A DNA stretch of 64,000 bases from JBCFBK01 sp038562555. GTDB lineage: Bacteria; Bacteroidota; Bacteroidia; Bacteroidales; Prolixibacteraceae. The notes under the pieces were generated by a model. The model was not told the origin of the DNA, made no database searches, and was given only the letters and a program-made list of their open reading frames with translations. Each line of letters begins with the position of its first letter. Within the stretch, counting starts at the first letter, position 1. Below are positions 1-9,883 of the stretch, one piece after another. The stretch is taken from the NCBI GenBank assembly GCA_038562555.1, contig JBCFBK010000019.1, positions 1 through 64,000 on the forward strand. Reading direction: 5' to 3'. A program made the translations under genes and the position numbers.

Positions 1-704
1 TAATTGACCAGCGAATGCGTGGGAACATAACAGCGGACATCCATCCCTTTGCTTTTCCCATACTCCTTGGCGTAAGTAAAGCACTCGTCTAAGGCCTTGT
101 AATACAGGTGATATTTTAGCTTGTTCGATAACCAGGTGTTTTCGGGCGACTCGTGCTGCGGACGCCAGTCAAACCCGTAATAAGCCTTCCATTCGCGTTT
201 AAAGGCTTCGCTGTATCCGGCACGGGACCAAAATTCCGGCTCTTCCAGGTAAATGGCATCGATACCCGCATCGATAACCCGTTTGATTCGGGTTTCTTTC
301 ATGTATTTTATAAAGTTTTCGGAAGGAACCAGATAGGGGACCATATGTCCGTGCCAGATGGTATCGCCCTTTTGGGTTACCTGCCCTTCATCCAGATGAG
401 GCTTCCCGTCCCATTCTCCGGTGAAATAGTCCTGGTAACCACCCCAGGCAATACCGGTCATAAAATGGGTTTTGTAGCCCCGGTCACGCCACGACTGTAC
501 CCGTTGTTCAAAGGTCATATCAGGCCGGTCGTGTGTACCGTACACAATGGCCACATCGGCCCTGACATCGGTTACGGGTTTCCAGTGAGACGAGGTTTGG
601 AAGGCGGTTTTTTCTCCTTCCGTCTTTTCAACCAGCATACGGGTTGAACACGCAGCAAAAAGTGATGCTGCCAGCGTAAGGCATAAGGAATGCTTAAATG
701 TCAC
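1..704 (-). CDS. Secreted lipoprotein with glycoside-hydrolase-like fold (partial, C-terminus off the window)
   Basis: The reading frame is open from about 737 to the left edge and is cut there, so at least 230 residues are visible. A signal peptide ending in a lipobox (LFAAC) implies an exported lipoprotein. The following region has alternating strands and helices with a run of acidic and aromatic residues (IYLEEPEF, then W and Y rich), as in TIM-barrel glycosidases; I cannot assign a family. Two starts are possible: GTG at 704, which gives a compact signal peptide, or ATG at 737, which lies inside the terminator hairpin of the preceding gene. I use 704. It follows the SusC/SusD/DUF3823 genes on the same strand, so it is probably the enzyme working on the glycan bound by that locus (inference). 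Confidence 0.7.
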   Translation of the reverse strand, partial: MTFKHSLCLTLAASLFAACSTRMLVEKTEGEKTAFQTSSHWKPVTDVRADVAIVYGTHDRPDMTFEQRVQSWRDRGYKTHFMTGIAWGGYQDYFTGEWDGKPHLDEGQVTQKGDTIWHGHMVPYLVPSENFIKYMKETRIKRVIDAGIDAIYLEEPEFWSRAGYSEAFKREWKAYYGFDWRPQHESPENTWLSNKLKYHLYYKALDECFTYAKEYGKSKGMDVRCYVPTHSLVN

Positions 705-725
705 GGTTTCTGTGGTTTTAGGTTT

Positions 726-759
726 AAAAAAAGTCATCCCGCGGTTTAAACGGGATGAC
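726..759 (-). terminator. Intrinsic terminator after the DUF3823 gene
   Basis: A 9-bp perfect stem (GTCATCCCG / CGGGATGAC at 733-741 and 751-759) is followed on the minus strand by seven T. It ends the sigma/FecR/SusCD/DUF3823 run before the left-edge lipoprotein. Confidence 0.8.
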
Positions 760-770
760 CTGCAAGTTAA

Positions 771-1580
771 TTAATTTCGGGGTATATCGACCCTTACAGC
801 TTCATTATAGTTATGTCGTCTGACATTTTCGGTGGCATAATTTATCCGGGCAGCCGCACGGATAAAGACGGTACGTCCCGGCGGGATGACCCCGTTTGTT
901 GTGATCGTGACGGGTTGTCCCAGCAGTGCGTCGAACGAATTTCCGCTGTAGTTTACCTCAGTCGTGTACCGGTTATCCCACTCGCGGTAACCCACATACG
1001 GCACCTGGCTTACGAACAGGCGAACATCAGTCACATTCAGAAAATCGTCGCTGTAACCGCCCATGGGTTCTATTTTTCCCCGGAAGTCGGCGGGACTGAC
1101 AGCCCGTATTACCCGGACATTCGCCGTGATCTTACCGTCGCTTACGGTAGGTTCGCCTACCCATTCCACTTTCAGGAAAGGCTGAACTTTGAACTCAACT
1201 TCGGTGACCCCTTCAATGTCGGTGTACAGGGTTTCATCGGCAATCGTATCACCGTCGGCGCTGAGCCGGACCAGGGGTATGAATGCCCCGTCAATCCTGA
1301 CGTTATAGTGTCCCTTAAATATTTTCGTATTTTGAAAGATCCCTTCTTTCATGCACCAGAAGTCGAAGTTATCGGGTGTTGGCGTTTCTCCCCAGCTTAA
1401 CTCGCGTAACCGGATCCGGGTACCCTCGCTGCCCTGATCGGTGAGAACAAGATCTCCGGTGGCTACATCCACCACCCTGCCCCTGATCGTTTCGCCGGGT
1501 TCATCATAATTGTCAATTTCACATGACGTGAAAGAAACAATGGCGAAGCAAAAGAATAGGATATAAAACAAGCTCTTCAT
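771..1580 (-). CDS. DUF3823-type SusCD-associated lipoprotein
   Basis: A 269-residue lipoprotein: MKSLFY signal peptide, lipobox ending in SFTSC, then an N-terminal carboxypeptidase-regulatory-like strand pattern (GETIRGRVVDVATGD) and a C-terminal beta-rich domain. This matches DUF3823 proteins, which are typically encoded directly after SusC/SusD pairs and are thought to be surface glycan-binding accessories; no enzymatic residues are evident. The start at 1580 is chosen because the signal peptide begins there; the frame is open further upstream but that part is not signal-like and overlaps an octamer repeat patch. It lies 130 bp after SusD on the same strand. Confidence 0.8.
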   Translation of the reverse strand: MKSLFYILFFCFAIVSFTSCEIDNYDEPGETIRGRVVDVATGDLVLTDQGSEGTRIRLRELSWGETPTPDNFDFWCMKEGIFQNTKIFKGHYNVRIDGAFIPLVRLSADGDTIADETLYTDIEGVTEVEFKVQPFLKVEWVGEPTVSDGKITANVRVIRAVSPADFRGKIEPMGGYSDDFLNVTDVRLFVSQVPYVGYREWDNRYTTEVNYSGNSFDALLGQPVTITTNGVIPPGRTVFIRAAARINYATENVRRHNYNEAVRVDIPRN

Positions 1581-1641
1581 ATGTTCACGTTTAAAGTTAT
1601 TTTTTGCAATTCTGTTTTTAAAACGGAGACCGGATACCGGA

Positions 1642-1719
1642 AGAAGGTTGCAAGGTGTCAGGGTTGCAGGGTTCCTTTTCACCCTCCTACCTTGCTACCT
1701 TTCCACCTTTTCACCTTCC
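1642..1719. repeat. Two facing arrays of degenerate 8-bp repeats
   Basis: At 1642-1673 there are four consecutive 8-bp units of the form NNARGGTK, and at 1680-1719 five consecutive units of the form YACCYTNC. The second array is roughly the reverse complement of the first, so the pair could fold back on itself. The stop codon of the SusD gene (TGA, 1711-1713) lies in the last unit. Confidence 0.75.
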
Positions 1720-3771
1720 CGGTTGCTGATCAATCAACGGACTCTTTGAAACTTCCCCACCGGGAATCGCCAAGTAGTACTCCTGCTCGGTGAGCCGGAA
1801 ACGGCGCCGGCCCTCATCCAAACCCGCATCGAAAAAGTATTTGCCTGTGGTGGATGAATAGAACGGATATAAGCCTTTATAATAAGCACCATCCGATTGC
1901 GTATAACCGTTCAGCATATCGGAGTGCTGGGTGCGCCAGCGCCGGATATCCCAAAGGATCTTATTTTCAAAAGCAAGTTCTTTGCGGCGCTCTTTACGAA
2001 TAAGCTGCAGGCCGTCTGCCCCGTTCAGATCGGAGACGCCTGTCAGCGGGTCTGCACCGGCTCTTTCGCGTATCTCCCGGATCGCATCATAGGCAATTTG
2101 CTGGAAGTTATCTCCATCAGGCGCTGCCTCGCCGGCAAGCATCAGTTCCGCTGCGGCTTCAGCAGCATTCAGCAGAATTTCGGCATAACGCATGAGGATG
2201 AAGTGCTGTTCCGAACGGCCTTCCAGTACCAGCGACTGAGGCATGCTCGGGTTCAGCCATTTGCGAATGACGAATCCGGTCATCGCAGCCGTTCCATCGG
2301 AAGTGAACGGACCACTCTTGCCTCCTGCATTCATCACAACTCCACCGGGCAATTGCACCGTTTCATGGGTCGTACCGTTCTGGGAAAGAAAGAGCGCCTT
2401 TTGACCGGCAAATGCACCCGTGGCCCGGTATGCATCGACCTGGTTATAATTCGACGGTCCCGAAACCGTGTAGTCGGGAGACCCGCCGTTTACAACCCGC
2501 AGCGGACTGATACCATTAGACGCGTCTCCGGTGAAAATACCTCTTCTGATTTCGATCACTTCTCCCTTAAACACGTCACCGGGGAAGATGACATAAGCAC
2601 GCAGGCGGGGTTCGGCGTCCGCAAAAATGTCGGTCATCCGGTCGAACATCAAATACTTCCCGTTCCCGTCAAAAACCTTGATGGTACCATCGGGGTTTTT
2701 AGCAATCCCGTCAAATAATTCGACGAAGTCGAGCGTAGGACAGTTGCCGGCCGAATACCCGTTTCCGCCCATCAACTGACGGGGAATGTTATAGGCATCA
2801 AATCCATGCGCCAGATCCGGATACTTATACTCTTTGATATAAATATTTTCGGGGCTGTTAACATCAAAGAACATATCGACCATATTCTGGTACTGTGCTT
2901 CCTTGTCATTGGCCGCCCATTTTTGACGATAGAGGGAATATTTTTCCGACTTCATCACTTCACGGGCGGCGTTATAGGCTTCTTTGAAATATTTGACTGA
3001 AGCTGCTGCAGCGGTATTGGCATCGAAGCCAATGACCCGGACGCCTGTTTTTTGACCAAAGCCTGTAATCCGGTTGTATTTAGCGACTGAGCCCGCAAAC
3101 AACATCGCCTCCGATTTGAAGCCATAGGCAACATATTTGTTTGCATAACCACGCTTCGGACTGGCCTCGGCAAGGTTTTCAATGGCCAGATTGAAATCGG
3201 CCAGTACCTGATCCCAGGTCTCCTGTTCCGTGGAACGGGGAACTTCCAGCGAATCGGCCGGAGTGTCGGGATACTTCAAAACCGAAGTAACCAACGGAAC
3301 ACCACCGTACCGTTTTGCCAACGCGTAAAAAACCATGGCTCGGGCAAAATAGGCTTCGCCGACGAAATGATTATAATCTTCTTCGCTGAAGTTTTCCTGG
3401 TAGTCCGGTATGGTTTCCAGCAGCCGGTTGGCATCGCGAAGCAGGTCGAATGCACGGCCCCAATATTCGCCGTTACGGGCCCATCCTTCCGAAGTCATGG
3501 CCGTACCGGCGTCGCGGCCTATCGAAGATCCTTCATTGGCGCCCGGCGTTACCAGCCAGTCGTCAAAAAACTGACGCGCAGGTGAGTATTTAAAATCCTC
3601 GAATGGCATTTGACTGTACATTCGCGACAGGTACACGGTCATACCCGTGGCATCCTTAAAAAGTTCCTCGTCATATACAATGCTTTTGGGCGGGACATCC
3701 AGGTAATCGGAACAGGAAATGATTACTCCGCCGAAAACCAATAATGCAAATATAAAATACCGTAGCTTCAT
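1711..3771 (-). CDS. SusD/RagB-family outer-membrane lipoprotein
   Basis: 686 residues with signal peptide and lipobox (FGGVIISC) followed by SDYLDVPPKS, the usual SusD N-terminus. It carries the family pattern of an N-terminal TPR-rich SusD-like domain (YFARAMVFYALAKRYGGVPLV at about 140-170, typical of the family) and a C-terminal RagB/SusD domain ending in the RRWRTQ and EYYLAIP segments. SusD proteins sit on the cell surface and close over SusC to capture oligosaccharides. The start at 3771 is 10 bp past the SusC stop, indicating translation from one transcript. At 686 residues it is longer than the average SusD (about 500-600), with the extra length in the middle. Confidence 0.95.
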   Translation of the reverse strand: MKLRYFIFALLVFGGVIISCSDYLDVPPKSIVYDEELFKDATGMTVYLSRMYSQMPFEDFKYSPARQFFDDWLVTPGANEGSSIGRDAGTAMTSEGWARNGEYWGRAFDLLRDANRLLETIPDYQENFSEEDYNHFVGEAYFARAMVFYALAKRYGGVPLVTSVLKYPDTPADSLEVPRSTEQETWDQVLADFNLAIENLAEASPKRGYANKYVAYGFKSEAMLFAGSVAKYNRITGFGQKTGVRVIGFDANTAAAASVKYFKEAYNAAREVMKSEKYSLYRQKWAANDKEAQYQNMVDMFFDVNSPENIYIKEYKYPDLAHGFDAYNIPRQLMGGNGYSAGNCPTLDFVELFDGIAKNPDGTIKVFDGNGKYLMFDRMTDIFADAEPRLRAYVIFPGDVFKGEVIEIRRGIFTGDASNGISPLRVVNGGSPDYTVSGPSNYNQVDAYRATGAFAGQKALFLSQNGTTHETVQLPGGVVMNAGGKSGPFTSDGTAAMTGFVIRKWLNPSMPQSLVLEGRSEQHFILMRYAEILLNAAEAAAELMLAGEAAPDGDNFQQIAYDAIREIRERAGADPLTGVSDLNGADGLQLIRKERRKELAFENKILWDIRRWRTQHSDMLNGYTQSDGAYYKGLYPFYSSTTGKYFFDAGLDEGRRRFRLTEQEYYLAIPGGEVSKSPLIDQQPGR

Positions 3772-3781
3772 GATTAGTTGT

Positions 3782-6700
3782 TTAGAATTTAACATTTACT
3801 CCAACCGAAACAGTTTTATTCAGGGGATACAAATAACCGTAGGTATCTTCCGGGTGCTCCGGGTCAACATATTTCACCTTGGTAAATGTGAGGAGGTTAT
3901 AGGCATTGACGTAAACCCGCAGATTTTTGATGCCTGATTTCGCCATCAGCCGTTGAGGGAGCGTGTATCCCAATTCAACACTTTTGAGGCGCAAATAAGC
4001 GCTGTTCACGGTATTAAAGGAAGAATTCACGTCGGGCAAAGAGCCTGTATAAGCATACCGACCTTCTACCCACTCGGTTGCCGGGTCATAGGGGTCTGCC
4101 TTCGGATCCACCGGATGCCACCTGTTCATAAATTGTTCCATGGCGCTCGCATCGCCGCTGCCCCACAAGGGTTGGCGCAGTTGCTCGCCATAGATCAATG
4201 AGCTTTTCCCGGCTCCCTGCCATAACATGTTCAGATCAAAATTTTTCCAGGATGCATCAACGATCAGACTGAAATTTAACCAGGGATCCTGATTGTAGCG
4301 GATGGGATGAACGTCGTTATCGTTAATCTCGCCGTCTCCGTTCCAGTCTTCATAGGCGTAATCACCAATGATGGTTCCGCGGCCGATGTAGGTCGGGCTC
4401 GACCAGATCTCTTCCCACGATTCGTAGCGCCCGTCCCCTTCAAGTCCCCAGTGAACACCCTGCAAACGATTATTCTGGTTATCTTTCCAGTTACTCCATG
4501 AACTGCCGATTGCATCGCGCTCCACATACAGATGTTTCACCCGGGTCAGGGAAAAAATGCCTTTCAGGTTGTACCGAAGATCCCGGATCTGGTTCCGGTG
4601 TGAAAGCTCCAGATCGAACCCATAGGTCCGGTCGCTGTTCAGATTTTCTTCAGGCAGTTCAGCTCCCACGACAGTGGGGATTCCTCCGCTTCTTTGTTCT
4701 AAAAGGCCTTCTCGTTTCCGGCTGAAGTAATCGAAGGTAAGGCCCATCAGGCCATCCCATCCTTCAAAATCGAGACCGACATCGAACGTCCGGGCAGTAA
4801 ACCACGTGAGGGCGGGATTGGGAATGCCTTTATGGTCGGCACTTCCGTAAAAGCTTCCGTCAAACACGTAACCTCCGGTAAAATTTCTGCTGTCGGTTTC
4901 TGTGGGGTAGTTGTATCCTGAAAGAAACTGGTAGTCTGAAGCGGTATCGTCGCCGGTTTTCCCGTATGAACCGCGAAGTTTGAGGTTGTCGACAAATGAC
5001 AAACCGGTCATGTTTTTAAAAAACCCCTCTTCGGAAACACGCCATCCCACCGAAGCTGCCGGGAAAAACCCCCACCGGGAACCCGACGCGAACTTGGAAG
5101 ATCCGTCATAGCGAAACATAAACTCGGCCAGGTATTTTTCGCTAAAATTATAATTAAACCGGCCGGCCAACGCCAGATTCGTATTTTCATAAAAATCTTC
5201 AATGTCTTTTGACATGGATGCCAGTTGCTGATCGGAAATACCGGCAAACAGGTAGGGTAACTGAAGGATCAGATCGCGCTGGGCGTTAAAATTGTCGCCG
5301 GTGCTTTTCTGAGCTTCCCAGAGGACCAAACCGCCCACTTCGTGTTTGTTGAAATTACCGGAATAGTTCAGGGAGAACTGCGCCAGCTCCTGTGTTTTGG
5401 AATAGGTTTCCCGGGAGATCCTGTTCGGCGACTGACGCGTAAACTCTTCGAGAGTCTCCGAAGCCTCATCGTAGCGGTATTGCTTATACTCTTTCTGGAA
5501 AATGGTATTTTCTGCCACATAGAAATCGTAGCTGAAAAGCCCTTTCAACGATAATCCTTTCACCCAGGGGACATCGTATTTCAGGCTGGCCGCCGGCTGT
5601 ACCCATTTGTTATTGAATTTCCGGAAGCCGACGATGTCCTTATCCATAAAAGAGATCGGATTGTCGCCTTCAATGAGCCCGTGATAGGGCCGGGTCGGAT
5701 CGTTATTCGCATAAGCGGGAATATGAGCGCCCTGCCGCCAGTACCCCCGGATAATCCACCAGGAATCCTGGTAAGGACGGTCCTGTTCGTCCATCACCAG
5801 GTTGATGTTGATATCGAAGGTAAGCCGGTCGGTAATCTTAGACGTAACATTTGAACGGACATTGTATTTGTTGTATTTCAGGTCGCTCGACTTAAAAAAA
5901 CCTTCCTGATACTGATAACCCAGGCCGGCATAATAGCTCGTCTTCTCATTGCCTCCCGTCGCATTCAGGTTGTGTATCGTCTGAGGCGCGGAATTGGCAA
6001 ACACCAGCGAATTCCAGTCCGTACTCTTCAGTGCGCCGTTTCTGTATGCCTCTATCTGCTCGTCGGTGAACACCGGCGCTCCTCCCGCAACATTGTGCAT
6101 GCCCAGCTCGTTGCGAAGCATCATATACTCAACCGCATCGATCGTTTCGGGCATCCCCGAAGGGATTTGCCAGGTGTATGTACCGGTATAATTCAGCTCT
6201 ATTTTATTAGCCGCCCCTCTTTTTGTTGTCACCAAAACAACTCCGTTCGCGGCACGAACCCCATAGATGGCAGCTGAGGCATCTTTCAACACAGACATGC
6301 CTTCGATATCGTTGGGATCGAGGCGTTGAAAATCGGCATTTGTACGGGGAATACCATCAATGACAACCAGGGGAGTTCCCATACCACGGATATCGAAGTT
6401 GTTATTGAAGGAACCCGGCTCGGATGTTTTCTGCGTGACCCGCACCCCTGCAATTTTACCGGTCAGCATGTTCTGGGCGTTTTCATTCTTGGTCGTCACA
6501 ATATCCTCACCCTTAACGGCCGAAACAGCACCGGTTAACGATGCTTTTCGTTGTACACCGTAGCCTACGGCAACCACCTCTTCAATACCGATTGTCTCTT
6601 CCTGCATCACCACATTGAGGACCGGATTGCCGGCCACCGCCAGTTCCTGCGATTTCATCCCGATAAAAGAGAAAATCAAGGTGGCATCGGACGCTACATT

Positions 6701-7222
6701 AGCCAGGGTGTAAGCACCATCAGCCCCGGTAATCGTGCCCGTCGTGCTTCCTTTCACTACCACTGTGACTCCGGGAAGAGGATTGCCCGACGAATCGGAC
6801 ACTTTCCCGGAAACAGTCCGGTTTTGCCGGCTTCCGCTGCCTAAAGCGGAAGCACCTCCCTGCGGACCAATAATAATGACGCGGTCAACCATTCTGTATC
6901 CCATACCGGTTCCTTCCAGCAACCGGTCAAGGATTTTATCGATCGACGCGTCGCTGATCTTTAGATCAACCTCCCGTTCAACATTAAAATCATTGTTGCT
7001 GTACACAAAATTGTAATTACTTCCATCTTCAATGTCCTTGAGGATCTGTTTGATGGATGTTCGTTTGTAATCAAGATTCAGATTCGTTTGCTGCGACCAG
7101 GACTTTGCGGAAGTACTTAAAATCCCCAGCACCATAAAGAATAATGTTAGTCTCATAGTCAGCATGAGTTTTGTGGAAATGAGCTTTCGCCTTTTCCACA
7201 GATAACCAAATTTTTTTTTCAT
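3782..7222 (-). CDS. SusC/RagA TonB-linked outer-membrane transporter with STN domain
   Basis: 1146 residues. After a signal peptide come an STN secretin/TonB short N-terminal domain (about 55-120), a carboxypeptidase-regulatory-like domain (VSGKVSDSSGNPLPGVTVVVKG, about 135-215), a TonB-box region (EEVVAVGYG), a plug domain and a 22-strand beta-barrel ending in an aromatic residue (VNVKF). It imports a glycan fragment together with the adjacent SusD. The STN domain is the part that contacts a FecR anti-sigma factor, and such a gene lies just upstream, so the locus is expected to be induced by its own substrate. The start at 7222 (MKKKFGYLWK) is the usual N-terminus for STN-type SusC; the open frame extends 9 codons further. 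Confidence 0.97.
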   Translation of the reverse strand: MKKKFGYLWKRRKLISTKLMLTMRLTLFFMVLGILSTSAKSWSQQTNLNLDYKRTSIKQILKDIEDGSNYNFVYSNNDFNVEREVDLKISDASIDKILDRLLEGTGMGYRMVDRVIIIGPQGGASALGSGSRQNRTVSGKVSDSSGNPLPGVTVVVKGSTTGTITGADGAYTLANVASDATLIFSFIGMKSQELAVAGNPVLNVVMQEETIGIEEVVAVGYGVQRKASLTGAVSAVKGEDIVTTKNENAQNMLTGKIAGVRVTQKTSEPGSFNNNFDIRGMGTPLVVIDGIPRTNADFQRLDPNDIEGMSVLKDASAAIYGVRAANGVVLVTTKRGAANKIELNYTGTYTWQIPSGMPETIDAVEYMMLRNELGMHNVAGGAPVFTDEQIEAYRNGALKSTDWNSLVFANSAPQTIHNLNATGGNEKTSYYAGLGYQYQEGFFKSSDLKYNKYNVRSNVTSKITDRLTFDININLVMDEQDRPYQDSWWIIRGYWRQGAHIPAYANNDPTRPYHGLIEGDNPISFMDKDIVGFRKFNNKWVQPAASLKYDVPWVKGLSLKGLFSYDFYVAENTIFQKEYKQYRYDEASETLEEFTRQSPNRISRETYSKTQELAQFSLNYSGNFNKHEVGGLVLWEAQKSTGDNFNAQRDLILQLPYLFAGISDQQLASMSKDIEDFYENTNLALAGRFNYNFSEKYLAEFMFRYDGSSKFASGSRWGFFPAASVGWRVSEEGFFKNMTGLSFVDNLKLRGSYGKTGDDTASDYQFLSGYNYPTETDSRNFTGGYVFDGSFYGSADHKGIPNPALTWFTARTFDVGLDFEGWDGLMGLTFDYFSRKREGLLEQRSGGIPTVVGAELPEENLNSDRTYGFDLELSHRNQIRDLRYNLKGIFSLTRVKHLYVERDAIGSSWSNWKDNQNNRLQGVHWGLEGDGRYESWEEIWSSPTYIGRGTIIGDYAYEDWNGDGEINDNDVHPIRYNQDPWLNFSLIVDASWKNFDLNMLWQGAGKSSLIYGEQLRQPLWGSGDASAMEQFMNRWHPVDPKADPYDPATEWVEGRYAYTGSLPDVNSSFNTVNSAYLRLKSVELGYTLPQRLMAKSGIKNLRVYVNAYNLLTFTKVKYVDPEHPEDTYGYLYPLNKTVSVGVNVKF

Positions 7223-7297
7223 AAATTTGTAAACATTATGGTTTAACAATTCAATGCCTGTTGATTGCGAGTCAGGGGCATTGGGTTAACTGTATCA

Positions 7298-7326
7298 GCC
7301 GGGATTTGCTCTAAACATCTCCCGGC
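7298..7326 (-). promoter_or_regulatory. Stem-loop in the FecR-SusC junction
   Basis: A perfect 7-bp stem (GCCGGGA / TCCCGGC) with a 15-nt loop starts 8 bp after the FecR stop. On the minus strand it has no T-run after it, so it is not a standard terminator; it may be an attenuator or an mRNA processing or stability element. The other FecR-SusC junction in this window has an equivalent hairpin at 39500-39528. Confidence 0.5.
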
Positions 7327-7334
7327 ATTTTTTA

Positions 7335-8285
7335 TTATCTGCCTTGAATGATTACTTTATCTCCTTCAAATTCAACTTTAATTTTATTTGTTAGTTCAAT
7401 TAATTCCATGTTATAGCGTATGGACTTGTCGTGATTGATGACACCTGTAAAGTTATAACGGGAAAGTTCATGCTCGTCGTAAACGAACTCCACGTCGTAC
7501 CACCGTTGCAGTTGCCTGACAATGGCCGGCAGTTTTTCGTTGCTGTAGTAATATTTTCCTTTCTTCCAGGCAAGCGTTTTTTCCAGGTCGACCTGGTCCT
7601 TCACAATTTCTCCGCTACCGAAAAAAAAGACAACCCGCTCGCACGGTTCCAGTACGACAGACTGGTTATTGCCGGTGAACCCGATCTTTCCTTCCATTAA
7701 AACGGCTTCCACCTGACCGCTTCCCGGATAAGCCTTTACATTGAAGCTTGTACCAAATACTTTAATCCATGAATTTTCCAAATGGACGATGAAAGGACGC
7801 TTTTCATCATGTGTCACCTCGAAATAGGCCTCTCCTTCAACATAGACTTCCCGGTTTCCGGTGTTAAAATCAGAGGAATACCTGATTGTACCTTCCGAAT
7901 TCAGCCACACCGTTGAACCGTCAAAAAGTTTCAGGCTGGTGATCTGTCCCCGCGGACTGCTTATACTGGCCATCCCCGGTTCATGAAACCGAACGCCCGA
8001 CAAGTAGATCAGCAAAGCCCCTAAAGCAAACGACAGGATTATGACGGCCGCATACCTGAACCAATGCTGAATTGCCGGTCCGGGCTTAATTCTTGTTTCT
8101 ATGCCCTTCCAAAGCTGATCCTCCGGACGCAAACCATGGAGAAACGCAACCTGTTTCTGCAGGCTGAAAATCTTTTCGGTTTCTTTATAATCGCTGGTCT
8201 CCTTTAGGTGCTTAGGAACAGCCACACCCTCTTCGTGGAAATGGGATACGATCTGATCCTGATCTGTATTTACTTTCTCTTCCAT
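7335..8285 (-). CDS. FecR-family anti-sigma factor
   Basis: 316 residues. A cytoplasmic N-terminal part of about 85 residues, one transmembrane helix (about 90-112, FRYAAVIILSFALGALLIYLSG), and a periplasmic FecR domain (SPRGQITSLKLFDGSTVWLNSEGTI motif at about 125-145, followed by DUF4974 at the C-terminus with the RYNFTG and IELTNK segments). It holds the ECF sigma factor until the STN domain of loaded SusC signals. It lies between its sigma gene (8358-8915) and SusC (3782-7222) on the same strand. Confidence 0.95.
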   Translation of the reverse strand: MEEKVNTDQDQIVSHFHEEGVAVPKHLKETSDYKETEKIFSLQKQVAFLHGLRPEDQLWKGIETRIKPGPAIQHWFRYAAVIILSFALGALLIYLSGVRFHEPGMASISSPRGQITSLKLFDGSTVWLNSEGTIRYSSDFNTGNREVYVEGEAYFEVTHDEKRPFIVHLENSWIKVFGTSFNVKAYPGSGQVEAVLMEGKIGFTGNNQSVVLEPCERVVFFFGSGEIVKDQVDLEKTLAWKKGKYYYSNEKLPAIVRQLQRWYDVEFVYDEHELSRYNFTGVINHDKSIRYNMELIELTNKIKVEFEGDKVIIQGR

Positions 8286-8357
8286 ATCTGCATTAATAAC
8301 GCAGAAAGACCGGGAGAGGGTGAAAAAAATAAACTTTTTTTTGTCGCAGAATTTAAT

Positions 8358-8915
8358 TTACCTGCGCACGGAGAAGAGAAATAATAAACTGAGGTATAAT
8401 TCTTTCAGCTCTTCCCTTAACACGCGGTACGCGATAACCATTTGGGTTTTCACGGTATTTTTCGAGATCGATAATCGTTCGGCGATATGGTTATAGCTGA
8501 GATTCTCCATATAAGCCAGCATAAAAATTTCCCTGCATCGGGCCGGAAGTTTTTGTGTTGCCTTAAAAACGCGAATGGCCAGTTCTTCGTCATCATGGAA
8601 CTTTTCATGATCAGCCCGGTCTGCTTCAGGCAGCGAAGCTTCCAGATCCAGGTGCTTAATCTTTACGCTTCTCAGATAGCTGATTGCCCTGTTCCGGACT
8701 GTAACAAATAAATATTTTCGCAGATCTTCCTTATTCGTGAATATTCGCAAGCGCTTTTCCCAAATGACAACAAATGAATCCTGCACGATATCTTCAACCA
8801 ACGCACGATCGGAAATGTACCGGAAAGCAATGAGCGAGGCGGCCTGAAAATTTTCCCTGAAAAAATTCTCAAACTCCTTAAGGCTCAAACGATATTTTTG
8901 TTCAACGGCCTTCAT
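8358..8915 (-). CDS. ECF-type RNA polymerase sigma factor
   Basis: 185 residues with the sigma-70 region 2 segment (FRYISDRALVEDIVQDSFVVIWEKR) and region 4 helix-turn-helix (LPARCREIFMLAYMENLSYNHIAERLSISKNTVKTQ). It belongs to the Bacteroidota SusCD-linked ECF group and should direct transcription of the neighbouring SusC/SusD genes. The frame opens with a TTG at 8942 and has ATGs at 8921 and 8915; an AGGAG Shine-Dalgarno (8923-8927) lies 7 nt before the ATG at 8915, so I chose that one. Confidence 0.93.
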   Translation of the reverse strand: MKAVEQKYRLSLKEFENFFRENFQAASLIAFRYISDRALVEDIVQDSFVVIWEKRLRIFTNKEDLRKYLFVTVRNRAISYLRSVKIKHLDLEASLPEADRADHEKFHDDEELAIRVFKATQKLPARCREIFMLAYMENLSYNHIAERLSISKNTVKTQMVIAYRVLREELKELYLSLLFLFSVRR

Positions 8916-9084
8916 CGCCATACTCCTCGAATTATTCAGCAAAGATCATGTATTTTTCTCAATCTTCGCAAAATCCGATCAACCTGCGTAATTTTACGGA
9001 AGTTGTACAAATTTCAGGGCCCCTTAAATAACGGCTTCCAACTCCGCACATTCCGGAATGATCCGGTCCCTTGCTCAGGCCGGC

Positions 9085-9870
9085 TTAATTTTTCTGATCG
9101 GGAAGGAACCACGCTTTAATCTCATTGGCGATGATCTCATGCCCTTTCCGGTTCGGATGATTTACATGCGACATATAGGATTCGATACTTCCCTCCTCCC
9201 GCGCAATCCGCTGAAACTCCTTAAACGGATCAGCCAGTCCGACATGATATTTCCCCGCTAACTCGCGGATCTGCTGCGCATGACGGACCAGCGGGCCTTC
9301 AAGAGTCAGGATGTCCTGTCGCTGATCTGGCGAAGGCGTCATCAAAATAACCGGGATGTTAGCCTTCACTGCCTCCGCAATCATCTTTTCCCAGGCTACG
9401 CGTGAGCGTTCCAGTCCTGTCCCGATATCATTCAGGGCATAATCAATGAACAGGACATCCGGTTTATGTGGAAGCACATCGGTTTTTAGCCGGAGCTGCC
9501 CTTGTTCTGCATATTCGCCGCCAATAGCTGTAATAATCACGTTGATCACCGCATGCGGGTAGATCTCCTTCAGCCGGGTGAGCACCAGATTCGGATAAGA
9601 ATCCAGCGTATGCACTTCCGAATTATGCCAGTATCCCGCTGGCACGGAGTGTCCGTGAAACACCAGATTGATGGTCCTGTTATTCGGCCATTTGCTGTTC
9701 AATTCCTTTTTTACTGCAGCAAGATAATCCGGCTGATCTCCGCTCCATCGTTCTACGGTTTCAGTTGATTTTAAATCATTTAAAGGATCTTCGGTTCTGT
9801 ACTGCGAAAAAACCCATTGACTTGCCAGCATCCCGGAAATTGTAATAAGGAAAAATAAAAAATGCTTCAT
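9085..9870 (-). CDS. SGNH/GDSL-type secreted hydrolase
   Basis: 261 residues with a signal peptide (MKHFLFFLITISGML...SQ). The catalytic blocks of SGNH esterases can be read: the nucleophile in FHGHSVPAG (block I), ALNDIG (block III) and the C-terminal HVNHPNRKGH with the catalytic His. A glycine-rich IGGEY could be block II. Such enzymes usually remove acetyl or other acyl groups from sugars. The start is set 13 bp after the stop of the preceding large secreted protein; the frame is open further upstream but runs into that gene. It is the last gene of the GntR-linked locus. Confidence 0.85.
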   Translation of the reverse strand: MKHFLFFLITISGMLASQWVFSQYRTEDPLNDLKSTETVERWSGDQPDYLAAVKKELNSKWPNNRTINLVFHGHSVPAGYWHNSEVHTLDSYPNLVLTRLKEIYPHAVINVIITAIGGEYAEQGQLRLKTDVLPHKPDVLFIDYALNDIGTGLERSRVAWEKMIAEAVKANIPVILMTPSPDQRQDILTLEGPLVRHAQQIRELAGKYHVGLADPFKEFQRIAREEGSIESYMSHVNHPNRKGHEIIANEIKAWFLPDQKN

Positions 9871-9883
9871 CGTAATAAAATGA

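Noticed and set aside
153..647. Plus-strand open frame over the left edge
   Set aside because: It is antisense to the lipoprotein frame, which carries a signal peptide and lipobox; the plus-strand product has no domain pattern.
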